A stretch of 64,000 nt of DNA from Kluyvera ascorbata_C (GTDB lineage Bacteria > Pseudomonadota > Gammaproteobacteria > Enterobacterales > Enterobacteriaceae), in assembly GCF_044197065.1 (NCBI RefSeq), contig NZ_JBIQOI010000002.1:806001-870000 (forward strand), given 5' to 3'. Positions 50,592 through 59,128 of the stretch are shown here, in pieces (within the stretch, counting starts at the first letter, position 1; the number at the start of each line of letters is the position of its first letter). Both the position numbers and the translations under genes were made by a program. Below the pieces are notes generated by a model, which saw only the letters and a list, made by a program, of their open reading frames with translations, had not been told where the DNA came from and searched no databases.

Positions 50592-51494
50592 ATGATTTTC
50601 AATATTCAGCGCTATTCCACCCACGATGGTCCAGGCATCCGCACCGTCGTCTTCCTGAAAGGATGCTCGCTCGGCTGCCGTTGGTGCCAGAACCCCGAGA
50701 GCCGTTCCCGCGAGCAGGATTTGCTGTTCGACCCGCGTCTGTGCCTCGACGGCTGTGACCTGTGCCAGAAAGCCGCGCCGTCGGTCATTGAACGTGCGCT
50801 TAACGGGCTGGTTATCCATCGGGAAAAGCTGGATGACGCCCACCTTGCCACACTGACCACCTGCTGCCCAACCCAGGCGTTAACCGTCTGCGGGGAAGAG
50901 AAAAGCGCCGACGACATAATGGCCACCGTGCTGCGCGATAAACCGTTTTACGAGCGCAGCGGCGGCGGCATGACCCTGTCCGGCGGCGAACCGTTTATGA
51001 ACCCGGAACTGGCGCTTGTGCTGCTAAAAAGCGCGCACGACCAGGGGATTCACACCGCCGTTGAAACCTGTCTGCACGTGCCGTGGCGCTACCTCGAGCC
51101 TGCGCTGCCCTATATCGACCTGTTCCTGGCTGACCTCAAACACGTCGATGAAGCGCGCTTTAAACAATGGACTGACGGCTCGGCAAAACGCGTGCTCGAC
51201 AACCTGAAACGCCTGGCCGCCGCGGGAAAACAGGTCACGCTGCGCGTGCCGCTGATTCAGGGCTTTAACGCCGACGAAACCTCGATTAAAGCGATTACCG
51301 ATTTTGCCGCCGATGAAATGCCCGGCGTGCGCGAGATCCATTTTCTGCCTTACCACACGCTCGGCATCAATAAATATGCCCTGCTCGGCCTTCCCTACTT
51401 CGCACCCGATAAGCCGCTGAATGACCCTGAGCTGCTGGATTTTGCTCAACAGTATGCCGGTGAAAAAGGGTTAACAGCGACACTACGAGGATAA
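50592..51494 (+). CDS. ybiY: Glycyl-radical-enzyme activating protein YbiY (radical SAM)
   Basis: Activase that installs the glycyl radical on YbiW. It has 300 residues. The radical-SAM cluster motif CX3CX2C is Cys25, Cys29 and Cys32 (KGCSLGCRWCQNPE). An inserted region (residues 51-100, Cys 51, 55, 58, 91, 92, 100) resembles the auxiliary iron-sulphur domain of non-PFL activases, but with fewer Cys than a double-cluster ferredoxin. It lies 4 bp upstream of ybiW; the operon layout is activase then enzyme. Confidence 0.93.
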   Translation: MIFNIQRYSTHDGPGIRTVVFLKGCSLGCRWCQNPESRSREQDLLFDPRLCLDGCDLCQKAAPSVIERALNGLVIHREKLDDAHLATLTTCCPTQALTVCGEEKSADDIMATVLRDKPFYERSGGGMTLSGGEPFMNPELALVLLKSAHDQGIHTAVETCLHVPWRYLEPALPYIDLFLADLKHVDEARFKQWTDGSAKRVLDNLKRLAAAGKQVTLRVPLIQGFNADETSIKAITDFAADEMPGVREIHFLPYHTLGINKYALLGLPYFAPDKPLNDPELLDFAQQYAGEKGLTATLRG

Positions 51495-51498
51495 AACG

Positions 51499-53931
51499 AT
51501 GACCACTCTGAAACTCGATAAACTGACCGACCGCATTCAGGCCCACAAAAACGCGCTGGTGCATATCGTGAAGCCGCCGGTGTGCACCGAACGTGCGCGT
51601 CACTATACCGAAGCCTATCAGCAGCATCTCGACAAGCCGATTCCGGTACGCCGCGCGCTGGCGCTGGCGCATCACCTCGCGGAACGGACTATCTGGATCA
51701 AGCACGACGAACTGATTATCGGCAACCAGGCCAGCGAAGTGCGCGCCGCGCCTATCTTCCCGGAATACACCGTTAGCTGGATTGAAAAAGAGATCGACGA
51801 CCTGGCCGATCGCCCAGGCGCGGGCTTTGCGGTAAGCGAAGAGAACAAACGCGTACTGCACGAAGTGTGCCCATGGTGGCGCGGCCAGACCGTACAGGAC
51901 CGCTGCTACGGCATGTTCACCGACGAACAAAAAGCGCTGCTGGCAACCGGCATTATCAAAGCCGAAGGCAACATGACCTCCGGCGATGCCCACCTGGCGG
52001 TGAACTTCCCGCTGCTGTTGGAAAAAGGCCTCAACGGGATGCGCGCTAAGGTGGCCGAGCGCCGCACCCGCATCAACCTGACCGTACTGGAAGATCTGCA
52101 CGGCGACCAGTTCCTGAAAGCCATTGATATCGTGCTGGACGCGGTAAGCCTGCACATCGAACGTTTCGCGGAACTGGCGCGCAAAATGGCTGCCGAAGAG
52201 ACGCGCACAAGCCGTCGCGATGAGCTGCTAGCAATGGCGGAAAACTGCGACGTCATTGCCCATGAGCCGCCAAAAACCTTCTGGCAGGCGCTGCAGCTGT
52301 GCTACTTCATCCAGCTGATTCTGCAAATTGAGTCCAACGGCCACTCGGTGTCGTTTGCCCGCATGGACCAGTATCTCTACCCGTACTACCGTCGCGACGT
52401 TGAGCTGGAACAAACGCTGGACCGCGAACATGCCATCGAGCTGCTGCACAGCTGCTGGCTGAAGCTACTGGAAGTGAACAAGATTCGCTCCGGCTCGCAC
52501 TCTAAGGCTTCCGCCGGAAGCCCGCTGTATCAGAACGTGACCATCGGCGGTCAGAAGTTAGTGAACGGTGAAGCACAGGACGCGGTGAACCCGCTCTCCT
52601 ATGCCATCCTCGAATCCTGTGGCCGTCTGCGCTCCACCCAGCCAAACCTGAGCGTGCGCTACCACGCGGGCATGAGCAACGACTTCCTCGACGCCTGCGT
52701 GCAGGTGATTCGCTGCGGCTTCGGCATGCCGGCGTTCAACAACGATGAAATCGTTATCCCGGAATTCATTAAGCTCGGCGTCGAACCGGAAGATGCCTAC
52801 GACTATGCGGCCATCGGCTGCATCGAAACCGCCGTCGGCGGCAAATGGGGCTACCGCTGCACCGGCATGAGCTTTATCAACTTTGCCCGCGTGATGCTGG
52901 CGGCGATGGAAGGCGGCCGCGATGCCACCAGCGGCAAGGTGTTCTTGCCACAAGATCACGCGCTGTCGCAGGGCAACTTCGCCAACTTCGAGCAGATGCT
53001 GGCCGACTGGGATACCCAGATTCGCTACTACACCCGTAAATCGATTGAGATTGAGTACGTGGTCGACACCATGCTGGAAGAGAACGTGCACGATATTCTG
53101 TGCTCGGCGCTGGTTGACGACTGCATTGAACGGGCGAAAAGCATCAAACAGGGCGGCGCAAAATACGACTGGGTTTCCGGCCTGCAGGTGGGCATCGCCA
53201 ACCTCGGCAATAGCCTGGCTGCGGTGAAAAAGCTGGTCTTCGATCAGGGGCTGATTGGTCAGCAGGAGCTGGCAAAAGCGCTGGCGGAAGACTACGACGG
53301 TCTGACCCACGAGCAGCTGCGTCAGCGTTTGATCAACGGCGCGCCGAAGTACGGCAATGATGATGACAGCGTCGACACCCTGCTGGCTCGCGCCTACCAG
53401 ACCTATATCGACGAGCTGAAGCAGTATCACAACCCGCGCTACGGTCGTGGCCCGATTGGCGGCAACTACTATGCTGGCACATCTTCTATCTCGGCCAACG
53501 TGCCGTTTGGCGCGCAGACCATGGCAACGCCGGACGGTCGTAAGGCCAAAACTCCGCTTGCCGAAGGCGCCAGCCCGGCAAGCGGTACCGACCACCTCGG
53601 CCCAACGGCGGTGATTAGCTCCGTGGGTAAACTGCCGACTTCAGCGATTCTTGGCGGCGTGCTGTTAAACCAGAAGCTGAACCCGGCAACGCTTGAGAAC
53701 GAAAGCGATAAACAGAAGCTGATGGCGCTGCTGCGTACCTTCTTCGAGGTGCATAAAGGCTGGCATATTCAGTACAACATCGTGTCGCGCGAAACGCTGC
53801 TGGAAGCCAAGAAACATCCGGATCAGTATCGTGATTTAGTGGTGCGCGTAGCGGGCTATTCGGCGTTCTTTACCGCGCTGTCGCCGGATGCGCAGGACGA
53901 TATTATTGCGCGTACGGAGCATACGCTGTAG
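51499..53931 (+). CDS. ybiW: Glycyl radical enzyme YbiW (PflF), substrate unknown
   Basis: 810-residue anaerobic radical enzyme. The glycyl radical site is Gly786 in VVRVAGYSAFF. The thiyl radical Cys441 is in AIGCIETAVGG, followed by Glu443. A single Cys in a GCxE context is the pattern of diol/glycerol-dehydratase-like and lyase GREs; pyruvate formate-lyase has a Cys-Cys pair instead, so the pyruvate formate-lyase name is probably wrong. It is activated by YbiY. FsaA, YbiV and YbiU are neighbours. Probably expressed under anaerobic conditions; no FNR site was identified. Confidence 0.92.
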   Translation: MTTLKLDKLTDRIQAHKNALVHIVKPPVCTERARHYTEAYQQHLDKPIPVRRALALAHHLAERTIWIKHDELIIGNQASEVRAAPIFPEYTVSWIEKEIDDLADRPGAGFAVSEENKRVLHEVCPWWRGQTVQDRCYGMFTDEQKALLATGIIKAEGNMTSGDAHLAVNFPLLLEKGLNGMRAKVAERRTRINLTVLEDLHGDQFLKAIDIVLDAVSLHIERFAELARKMAAEETRTSRRDELLAMAENCDVIAHEPPKTFWQALQLCYFIQLILQIESNGHSVSFARMDQYLYPYYRRDVELEQTLDREHAIELLHSCWLKLLEVNKIRSGSHSKASAGSPLYQNVTIGGQKLVNGEAQDAVNPLSYAILESCGRLRSTQPNLSVRYHAGMSNDFLDACVQVIRCGFGMPAFNNDEIVIPEFIKLGVEPEDAYDYAAIGCIETAVGGKWGYRCTGMSFINFARVMLAAMEGGRDATSGKVFLPQDHALSQGNFANFEQMLADWDTQIRYYTRKSIEIEYVVDTMLEENVHDILCSALVDDCIERAKSIKQGGAKYDWVSGLQVGIANLGNSLAAVKKLVFDQGLIGQQELAKALAEDYDGLTHEQLRQRLINGAPKYGNDDDSVDTLLARAYQTYIDELKQYHNPRYGRGPIGGNYYAGTSSISANVPFGAQTMATPDGRKAKTPLAEGASPASGTDHLGPTAVISSVGKLPTSAILGGVLLNQKLNPATLENESDKQKLMALLRTFFEVHKGWHIQYNIVSRETLLEAKKHPDQYRDLVVRVAGYSAFFTALSPDAQDDIIARTEHTL

Positions 53932-53945
53932 GTCGGTGCGTTTTC

Positions 53946-54043
53946 CCCCTCACCCTAACCCTCTCCCCACAGGGGAGAGGGAACCGATCGGCACCGTTTG
54001 TGAATTCTCCCTCTCCCTTCCAGGGAGAGGGCCGGGGTGAGGG
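53946..54043. repeat. Large inverted-repeat element of the CCCTCACCCTAACCC family
   Basis: The CCCCTCACCCTAACC unit with CTCTCCCC / GGGGAGAG hairpin and GAACCGATCGGC is nearly identical to the copy at 49702. It is followed by a second hairpin, CCCTCTCCC / GGGAGAGGG (54009-54031), and GGGGTGAGGG. The outer CCCTCACCC and GGGTGAGGG arms can pair, giving a cruciform-like whole of about 95 bp. Downstream of ybiW. Confidence 0.8.
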
Positions 54044-54073
54044 TCCAACGCGCACAACTCCCCCGCCACTTCT

Positions 54074-54108
54074 CTTTCGAATGAAATAAATTTGTGCTTT
54101 AGCTCACA
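54074..54108 (+). promoter_or_regulatory. Operator-like element and CRP-like site before ybiV
   Basis: CTTTCGAATGAAAT (54074-54087) matches the ybiY/ybiU element in 13 of 14 positions. TGTGC-N6-TCACA (54093-54108) is a CRP-type site with one mismatch. Both precede ybiV. Confidence 0.6.
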
Positions 54109-54155
54109 TTGTAATTAAATTGTTTCTGGCCGAAGTTACCCCAGGAGCATCCCGC

Positions 54156-54965
54156 ATGACCGTTAAAGTTATCGTCACAGACATGGACGGAACTTTTCTT
54201 AATGACGCCAAGACCTACGACCGTTCGAGGTTTCTGGCGCAGTTTGAACAGCTTCAAGAACGTGGCATTGAATTCGTCGTTGCCAGCGGCAACCAGTATT
54301 ACCAACTGATTACCTTCTTCCCTGAAATCCGGGACCGCATCTCTTTTGTCGCCGAAAACGGCGCGCTGGTGTACGAGCACGGGCAGCAGCTTTTCCACGG
54401 TGAGCTGACAAAGCATGAGTATCAGGTAGTCATTGGTGAACTGCTGAAAGACCCGCAGATGTACTTCGTCGCCTGCGGTCTGGAGAGCGCCTACATCAGC
54501 GAGAGCGCGCCAGAGGCGCTGGTCGAACTGATGTCCAAACACTACTACCGCTTAAAGCGCGTGGCGAACTTCCACGACGTCGACGACAAGATGTTCAAAT
54601 TCTCGCTGAACCTGCCGGACAGCGATATTCCTGAGCTGATTGATAAGCTGCACGTCTCTCTTGATGGCATTATGAAGCCCGTCACCAGCGGCTTCGGCTT
54701 TGTCGATCTCATCATTCCTGGCCTGCACAAAGCCAACGGCATCAGCCGCCTGCTGAAGCGCTGGCAGCTTTCGCCGCAGCAGTGCGTAGCGATTGGCGAC
54801 AGCGGCAACGACGCCGAAATGCTCAAGCTGGTGAAGTACGCCTTCGCGATGGGCAACGCGGGCGAGAGCATTAAAGCTATCGCCGACTACCAGACCGACG
54901 ATAACAACCACGACGGCGCGCTGAATGTGATTCAGGCCGTGCTGGACGGTTCCGCACCTTTCTAA
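54156..54965 (+). CDS. ybiV: HAD-superfamily sugar phosphatase YbiV
   Basis: 269-residue Cof-type phosphatase; E. coli YbiV acts on ribose 5-phosphate, glucose 6-phosphate and related sugar phosphates in vitro. The nucleophile motif is VTDMDGTFLND, motif II VVASGNQYY, and the C-terminal metal site IGDSGNDAEM. The ATG at 54156 follows CAGGAG; homology to E. coli starts here. It is a paralogue of ybjI at 16.7 kb. Confidence 0.94.
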   Translation: MTVKVIVTDMDGTFLNDAKTYDRSRFLAQFEQLQERGIEFVVASGNQYYQLITFFPEIRDRISFVAENGALVYEHGQQLFHGELTKHEYQVVIGELLKDPQMYFVACGLESAYISESAPEALVELMSKHYYRLKRVANFHDVDDKMFKFSLNLPDSDIPELIDKLHVSLDGIMKPVTSGFGFVDLIIPGLHKANGISRLLKRWQLSPQQCVAIGDSGNDAEMLKLVKYAFAMGNAGESIKAIADYQTDDNNHDGALNVIQAVLDGSAPF

Positions 54966-54977
54966 TTCTCCCCCTTT

Positions 54978-55054
54978 GTAGGCCTGATAAGCGCAGCGCC
55001 ATCAGGCGCCTCCGAGCACATTGCCGGATGGCGGCGTTGCCTTATCCGGCCTAC
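54978..55054. repeat. BIME (two facing REP elements) between ybiV and ybiU
   Basis: GTAGGCCTGATAAGCGCAGC...CATCAGGC (54978-55007) and GCCGGATGGCGGCGTTGCCT...CCGGCCTAC (55023-55054) form two hairpins in opposite orientation, just after the ybiV stop. Confidence 0.9.
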
Positions 55055-55148
55055 CTATTCATCTTTCTTTACCTTCGTGATTGAACGCAAGAATTTAAAC
55101 TTGCATTAACTTTATTTTAACTTAAAGTATCACCTGTAATGAATTTCA

Positions 55149-55162
55149 CTTTCGAATGAAAG
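55149..55162. promoter_or_regulatory. Operator-like element before ybiU
   Basis: CTTTCGAATGAAAG, exact reverse complement of the element before ybiY, only 14 bp upstream of the ybiU start codon. A bound protein there would block transcription or initiation. Confidence 0.6.
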
Positions 55163-55176
55163 GTTGCGAGGTTGAT

Positions 55177-56442
55177 ATGACAATGTCCTTTACCCACGAA
55201 ACGCTGCCCGCTGACCCAAAAGCAGCTATTCGCCAGATGAAACAGGCGCTGCGCGCACAGATTGGCGATGTGCAGGCGGTATTTGACCGTCTGAGCGCCA
55301 CCATTGAAGCCCGCGTGGCGGAAATTAACGTGCTGAAGGCTCAGGGTCAGCCGGTATGGCCGGAAATCCCCTATGCCGATCTCGCCGCCGGGAAAATCAC
55401 GGATGCCACTCGCGCAGAAGTGAAGCGCCGCGGCTGTGCGGTAATCAAAGGTCATTTCCCTCGCGAACAGGCGCTGGCCTGGGATCGTTCGATGCTCGAC
55501 TACCTCGACCTCAACCACTTTGATGACGTCTACAAAGGCCCAGGCGACACCTTCTTCGGTTCGCTGGATGCCTCACGCCCGGAGATTTACCCTATCTACT
55601 GGTCACAGGCGCAAATGCAGGCTCGCCAGAGCCCGGAAATGGCGCAGGCGCAGTCGTTCTTAAACCGCCTGTGGCAGGTTTCAAGCGAAGGTAAGCAGTG
55701 GTTTAACCCGGACATCAGCGTTATCTACCCGGACCGTATTCGTCGCCGCCCGCCGGGCACCACCTCGAAAGGTCTGGGCGCACATACTGATTCCGGCGCG
55801 CTGGAACGCTGGCTGCTGCCGGCCTATCAGCAGGTGTTTGCCAGCGTGTTTAATGGCAATATTGAACAATACGACCCGTGGAACGCCGCGCACCGCACCG
55901 ATGTGGAAGAGTACACTGTCGATAACACCACCAAATGCTCGGTATTCCGCACCTTCCAGGGCTGGACCGCGCTCTCCGATATGATTCCCGATCAGGGATT
56001 GCTGCACGTGGTACCGATTCCAGAAGCGATGGCCTACGTGCTGCTGCGTCCGCTGCTGGATGACGTGCCGGAGGACGAACTCTGCGGCGTCGCGCCGGGC
56101 AAAGTACTGCCGATTTCCGAGAAGTGGCACCCGCTGTTAATCAGCGCGCTGACCGCCATTCCCGCCATTGAGGCCGGAGATTCCGTATGGTGGCACTGCG
56201 ACGTGATTCACTCGGTGGCACCAGTTGAGAATCAGCAAGGCTGGGGCAACGTGATGTATATTCCGGCGGCACCGATGTGCGCGAAAAACCTCGCCTACGC
56301 CCATAAGGTGAAGGCTGCGCTGGAGCGAGGTGCCTCGCCGGGCGACTTCCCGCGTGAAGACTACGAAGCCGACTGGCAAGGACGCTTCACCCTTGCCGAC
56401 CTCAATATTCACGGCAAGCGAGCGCTCGGGATCGACGGCTGA
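55177..56442 (+). CDS. ybiU: YbiU, DUF1479 putative 2-oxoglutarate/Fe(II)-type oxygenase
   Basis: 421 residues from the ATG at 55177, as in E. coli. The C-terminal half suggests a double-stranded beta-helix iron enzyme: LGAHTDSGALERW would give the HxD metal ligands, and WWHCDVIHSVAPVE the distal His. The biochemical role is unknown. A GCGAGG ribosome site precedes the start. Its last 34 bp overlap the 3' end of the convergent LacI-type gene. Confidence 0.88.
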   Translation: MTMSFTHETLPADPKAAIRQMKQALRAQIGDVQAVFDRLSATIEARVAEINVLKAQGQPVWPEIPYADLAAGKITDATRAEVKRRGCAVIKGHFPREQALAWDRSMLDYLDLNHFDDVYKGPGDTFFGSLDASRPEIYPIYWSQAQMQARQSPEMAQAQSFLNRLWQVSSEGKQWFNPDISVIYPDRIRRRPPGTTSKGLGAHTDSGALERWLLPAYQQVFASVFNGNIEQYDPWNAAHRTDVEEYTVDNTTKCSVFRTFQGWTALSDMIPDQGLLHVVPIPEAMAYVLLRPLLDDVPEDELCGVAPGKVLPISEKWHPLLISALTAIPAIEAGDSVWWHCDVIHSVAPVENQQGWGNVMYIPAAPMCAKNLAYAHKVKAALERGASPGDFPREDYEADWQGRFTLADLNIHGKRALGIDG

Positions 56443-57512
56443 TTATCGTACAGCCCTTCTCGCTCTACGGCGGTGTGCCCTTTTCCAGGGCGCACCCGCC
56501 TGACCGATTCCCGCACCGCCAGCCGCCCGTGCAGCAGCAGAGAGCCAACCGGCGCATCCGGGCGAATGAGCCGCTGTTGCAGCATCTGTACCGCCTCAAC
56601 GCCCAGCTCATCGCGCGGGACATGAACTGCCGTTAACGGCACATCTTCAATCGCCGCCAGGTTAAAACCGTCAATGCTCATCACCGAAACATCCTGCGGC
56701 ACACGCAGCCCGCGCTGACGCAGCGCATTGATGGTGCCCGCCGCCATAAAATCACCGCCAACCAGAAACGCCGTCGGCATCGGGCGACTGCCCAGCGCGT
56801 CGAGCCACGCGCCTACTTTCTCTTCCGCCCCTTTGGCGCTAAAACTGCCAATGTTGAGTAAATCACGCTCGTGTTGAAAAACGAGGTTGTGCTGTCGCCA
56901 CGATTCTTTAATGCCCGCCAGCCGCTGCTCCATGGTATAGCGGCGCAGACACATCACGTTCATCACCTCGCGATGGCCCATTTCAAACAGATAACGGGCG
57001 GCAAACGCGCCGATCGTGCGGTGATCCGGCGCGATAGCGGGTAATCGCATACGATCGTCGCGGCAGTTGATCAGCACGCAGGGTTTACCGAGATCGGCCG
57101 CCAGATCGTGAATATGCGGATCGTCGATACCCAGCAGAACCGCAGCCTGTGTCTCCGCTTCGTTCATACGCGAGAGAAACAGCGCGGGGTCGCTGTCATT
57201 TTCGTCCAGCGGGCAATAGCGCAGGCGGACTTCGTGCGGCGCCAACGCCTTGCTGATGCTCTGAATCACGCGGTAGTAGAAGATATCCGAACGCTCATCA
57301 AACGCCCGCGGCGGCGCAAAAACTATCAGGTTATTCAGCAGCATGCGGCCCGCCGCCATGCCATCCATCACCCCCAACTCACGGGCGCAGGCCAGCACTT
57401 TTTCCCGAGCGCGGTCGCTGGTGTTGGCCTTGCCTGCCAAAACCCGCGAAACGGTGCTGGCGGAGAGCCCGGTTCGCGCGGCAATTTCCGCGATTTTTAG
57501 CTTCTTTTCCAT
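56409..57512 (-). CDS. LacI-family regulator of the MFS/GH31 cluster
   Basis: 367-residue LacI/GalR regulator. The helix-turn-helix is IAEIAARTGLSASTVSRVLAGKAN at the N terminus, with an effector domain carrying VMSIDGFNLAAIEDVPLTAV. The C-terminal 30 residues or so, rich in Arg and Gly, extend past the usual end into the ybiU tail. Divergent from the MFS transporter gene across 300 bp; it presumably represses the transporter and glycosidase until their sugar is present. Confidence 0.88.
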   Translation of the reverse strand: MEKKLKIAEIAARTGLSASTVSRVLAGKANTSDRAREKVLACARELGVMDGMAAGRMLLNNLIVFAPPRAFDERSDIFYYRVIQSISKALAPHEVRLRYCPLDENDSDPALFLSRMNEAETQAAVLLGIDDPHIHDLAADLGKPCVLINCRDDRMRLPAIAPDHRTIGAFAARYLFEMGHREVMNVMCLRRYTMEQRLAGIKESWRQHNLVFQHERDLLNIGSFSAKGAEEKVGAWLDALGSRPMPTAFLVGGDFMAAGTINALRQRGLRVPQDVSVMSIDGFNLAAIEDVPLTAVHVPRDELGVEAVQMLQQRLIRPDAPVGSLLLHGRLAVRESVRRVRPGKGHTAVEREGLYDNQPSIPSARLP

Positions 57513-57812
57513 TATGTGATCCGCCTCTAATTCAGAAATGAAAGAATTTTCATGACATAAAAACCGCGTACTGACGGGCTTTGAATGCTTGTACGTAATC
57601 TATATCAGCCAGTTATGAAAAAACGTGCACAAAACCCGCTTTCCCCCGCTTTTATTGTCTCCTACTGTGAATTGGTAGAACAACTTCCATACAAGAACGG
57701 TGGAAGTGAATAAAAACAAAAATGATAACAATCAAAACCTTAATAAAAGTGGTGTGACAACTCCCCCACGCAGTTGGCGCACCGTCCCCTACATCATCCT
57801 GTGGAGAACCCT
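57513..57812. promoter_or_regulatory. Divergent control region between the LacI-type gene and the MFS gene
   Basis: 300 bp with no gene. ATGAAA-N4-TTTCAT (57538-57553) lies 26 bp before the LacI-type start, and ACTTCCA-N11-TGGAAGT (57683-57707) lies about 106 bp before the MFS start. Either could be the repressor site. No promoter hexamers are assigned. Confidence 0.45.
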
Positions 57813-59114
57813 ATGAGCCAGGGTATCAATAATGATATGGCCGTCAGCAAAACACGCCGCGTAGTGAAAAACCTGCGCTGGTGGATGCTGGTCCTCTTTT
57901 TACTTGGCGTGACCGTTAACTACATCACCCGTAACTCACTGGGCATTCTGGCCCCGGAGCTGAAAACCAGCCTTGGGATCACCACCGAACAGTATTCGTG
58001 GATAGTCGGGGCATTCCAGATTGCCTACACCCTGTTCCAGCCGCTGTGTGGCTGGCTGATTGATGTGATTGGCCTCAAGCTGGGCTTTATGATTTGCGCC
58101 AGCCTATGGGCGCTGGCCTGTCTGCTGCATGCGGGGGCGGGTAACTGGATACATCTGGCGCTGCTGCGCTTCTTTATGGGCGGTGCGGAAGCGGCGGCGA
58201 CGCCGGCAAACGCCAAAACAATCGGCGAGTGGTTCCCAAAATCCGAGCGCCCGGTCGCGGCAGGATGGGCGGGCGTAGGCTTTTCTATCGGCGCGATGCT
58301 GGCGCCGCCGATCATCTACTTTGCCCACGCCTCCTTCGGCTGGCAGGGCGCGTTTATGTTTACCGGCGTGCTGGCGGCAGCGTGGGTGGTGCTGTGGTGG
58401 GTGTTCTATCATAACCCGGACAAGCACCCGAACCTGGGCAAGACCGAGCTGGACTATATCCGCCAGGATAACGAAGCGCCGCCGGTCAAACTGCCGTTCC
58501 TCACCGCGCTGAAAACCGTTGGCAAAAACAAACGCTTCTACGGTATCGCCATTCCGGCGTTTATGGCCGAACCGGCCTGGGCAGTCTTCAGCTTCTGGAT
58601 GCCGCTCTACTTCGCCAAACAGTACAACATGGATCTCAAGCAGATCGCCCTGTTCGCCTGGCTACCGTTCCTCGCCGCCGACCTCGGTAGCGTCGCCAGC
58701 GGTTACTTAACCCGCCTGTATGTACGCCTGTTTGGCTGCTCACGCGTCAACTCCACCGTGGCAAGCTCCGTGACCGGCGCGTTTCTGATGGTGTCACTCG
58801 CCGTGGTCGCACTGACCAAAGATCCTATCGTCGCCGTGGTGCTGATGTCGATTGGCGGCTTCGGCCACCAGATCATCTCCTGCATGCTGAGCGCCCTGGT
58901 GGTGGAGTCTTTTGATAAAGGCCAGATGGCGACCGTAAACGGCATGCGCGGTTCCGCGGCGTGGATCGCGAGCTTCATTTTTTCCCTGATTATCGGGGTG
59001 ACCGCCGACAAAATCGGCTTCAACCCGCTGTTTATTGCCATGGGCTTCTTCGACCTGATTGGCGCTATCTTCCTGGTTTCTTTTATTGCTGAACGTCGCG
59101 CAAAACGCGCCTGA
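57813..59114 (+). CDS. MFS transporter, anion:cation symporter (ExuT-like) family
   Basis: 433-residue, twelve-span MFS permease. NYITRNSLGILAPEL in the first span resembles the hexuronate/glucarate (ACS) family start, and GVGFSIGAMLAPPIIYF is typical of it. ACS members often carry sugar acids or other anions, so the substrate may be an acidic glycoside; this is inferred. The ATG at 57813 follows GTGGAGAACC. The GH31 gene starts 14 bp after its stop, so they are cotranscribed. Confidence 0.86.
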   Translation: MSQGINNDMAVSKTRRVVKNLRWWMLVLFLLGVTVNYITRNSLGILAPELKTSLGITTEQYSWIVGAFQIAYTLFQPLCGWLIDVIGLKLGFMICASLWALACLLHAGAGNWIHLALLRFFMGGAEAAATPANAKTIGEWFPKSERPVAAGWAGVGFSIGAMLAPPIIYFAHASFGWQGAFMFTGVLAAAWVVLWWVFYHNPDKHPNLGKTELDYIRQDNEAPPVKLPFLTALKTVGKNKRFYGIAIPAFMAEPAWAVFSFWMPLYFAKQYNMDLKQIALFAWLPFLAADLGSVASGYLTRLYVRLFGCSRVNSTVASSVTGAFLMVSLAVVALTKDPIVAVVLMSIGGFGHQIISCMLSALVVESFDKGQMATVNGMRGSAAWIASFIFSLIIGVTADKIGFNPLFIAMGFFDLIGAIFLVSFIAERRAKRA

Positions 59115-59128
59115 GAGTGGATGTAGAT

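Noticed and set aside
52558..53595. 345-codon minus-strand frame within ybiW
   Set aside because: Shadow of the well-supported glycyl radical enzyme gene; no ribosome site or domain.
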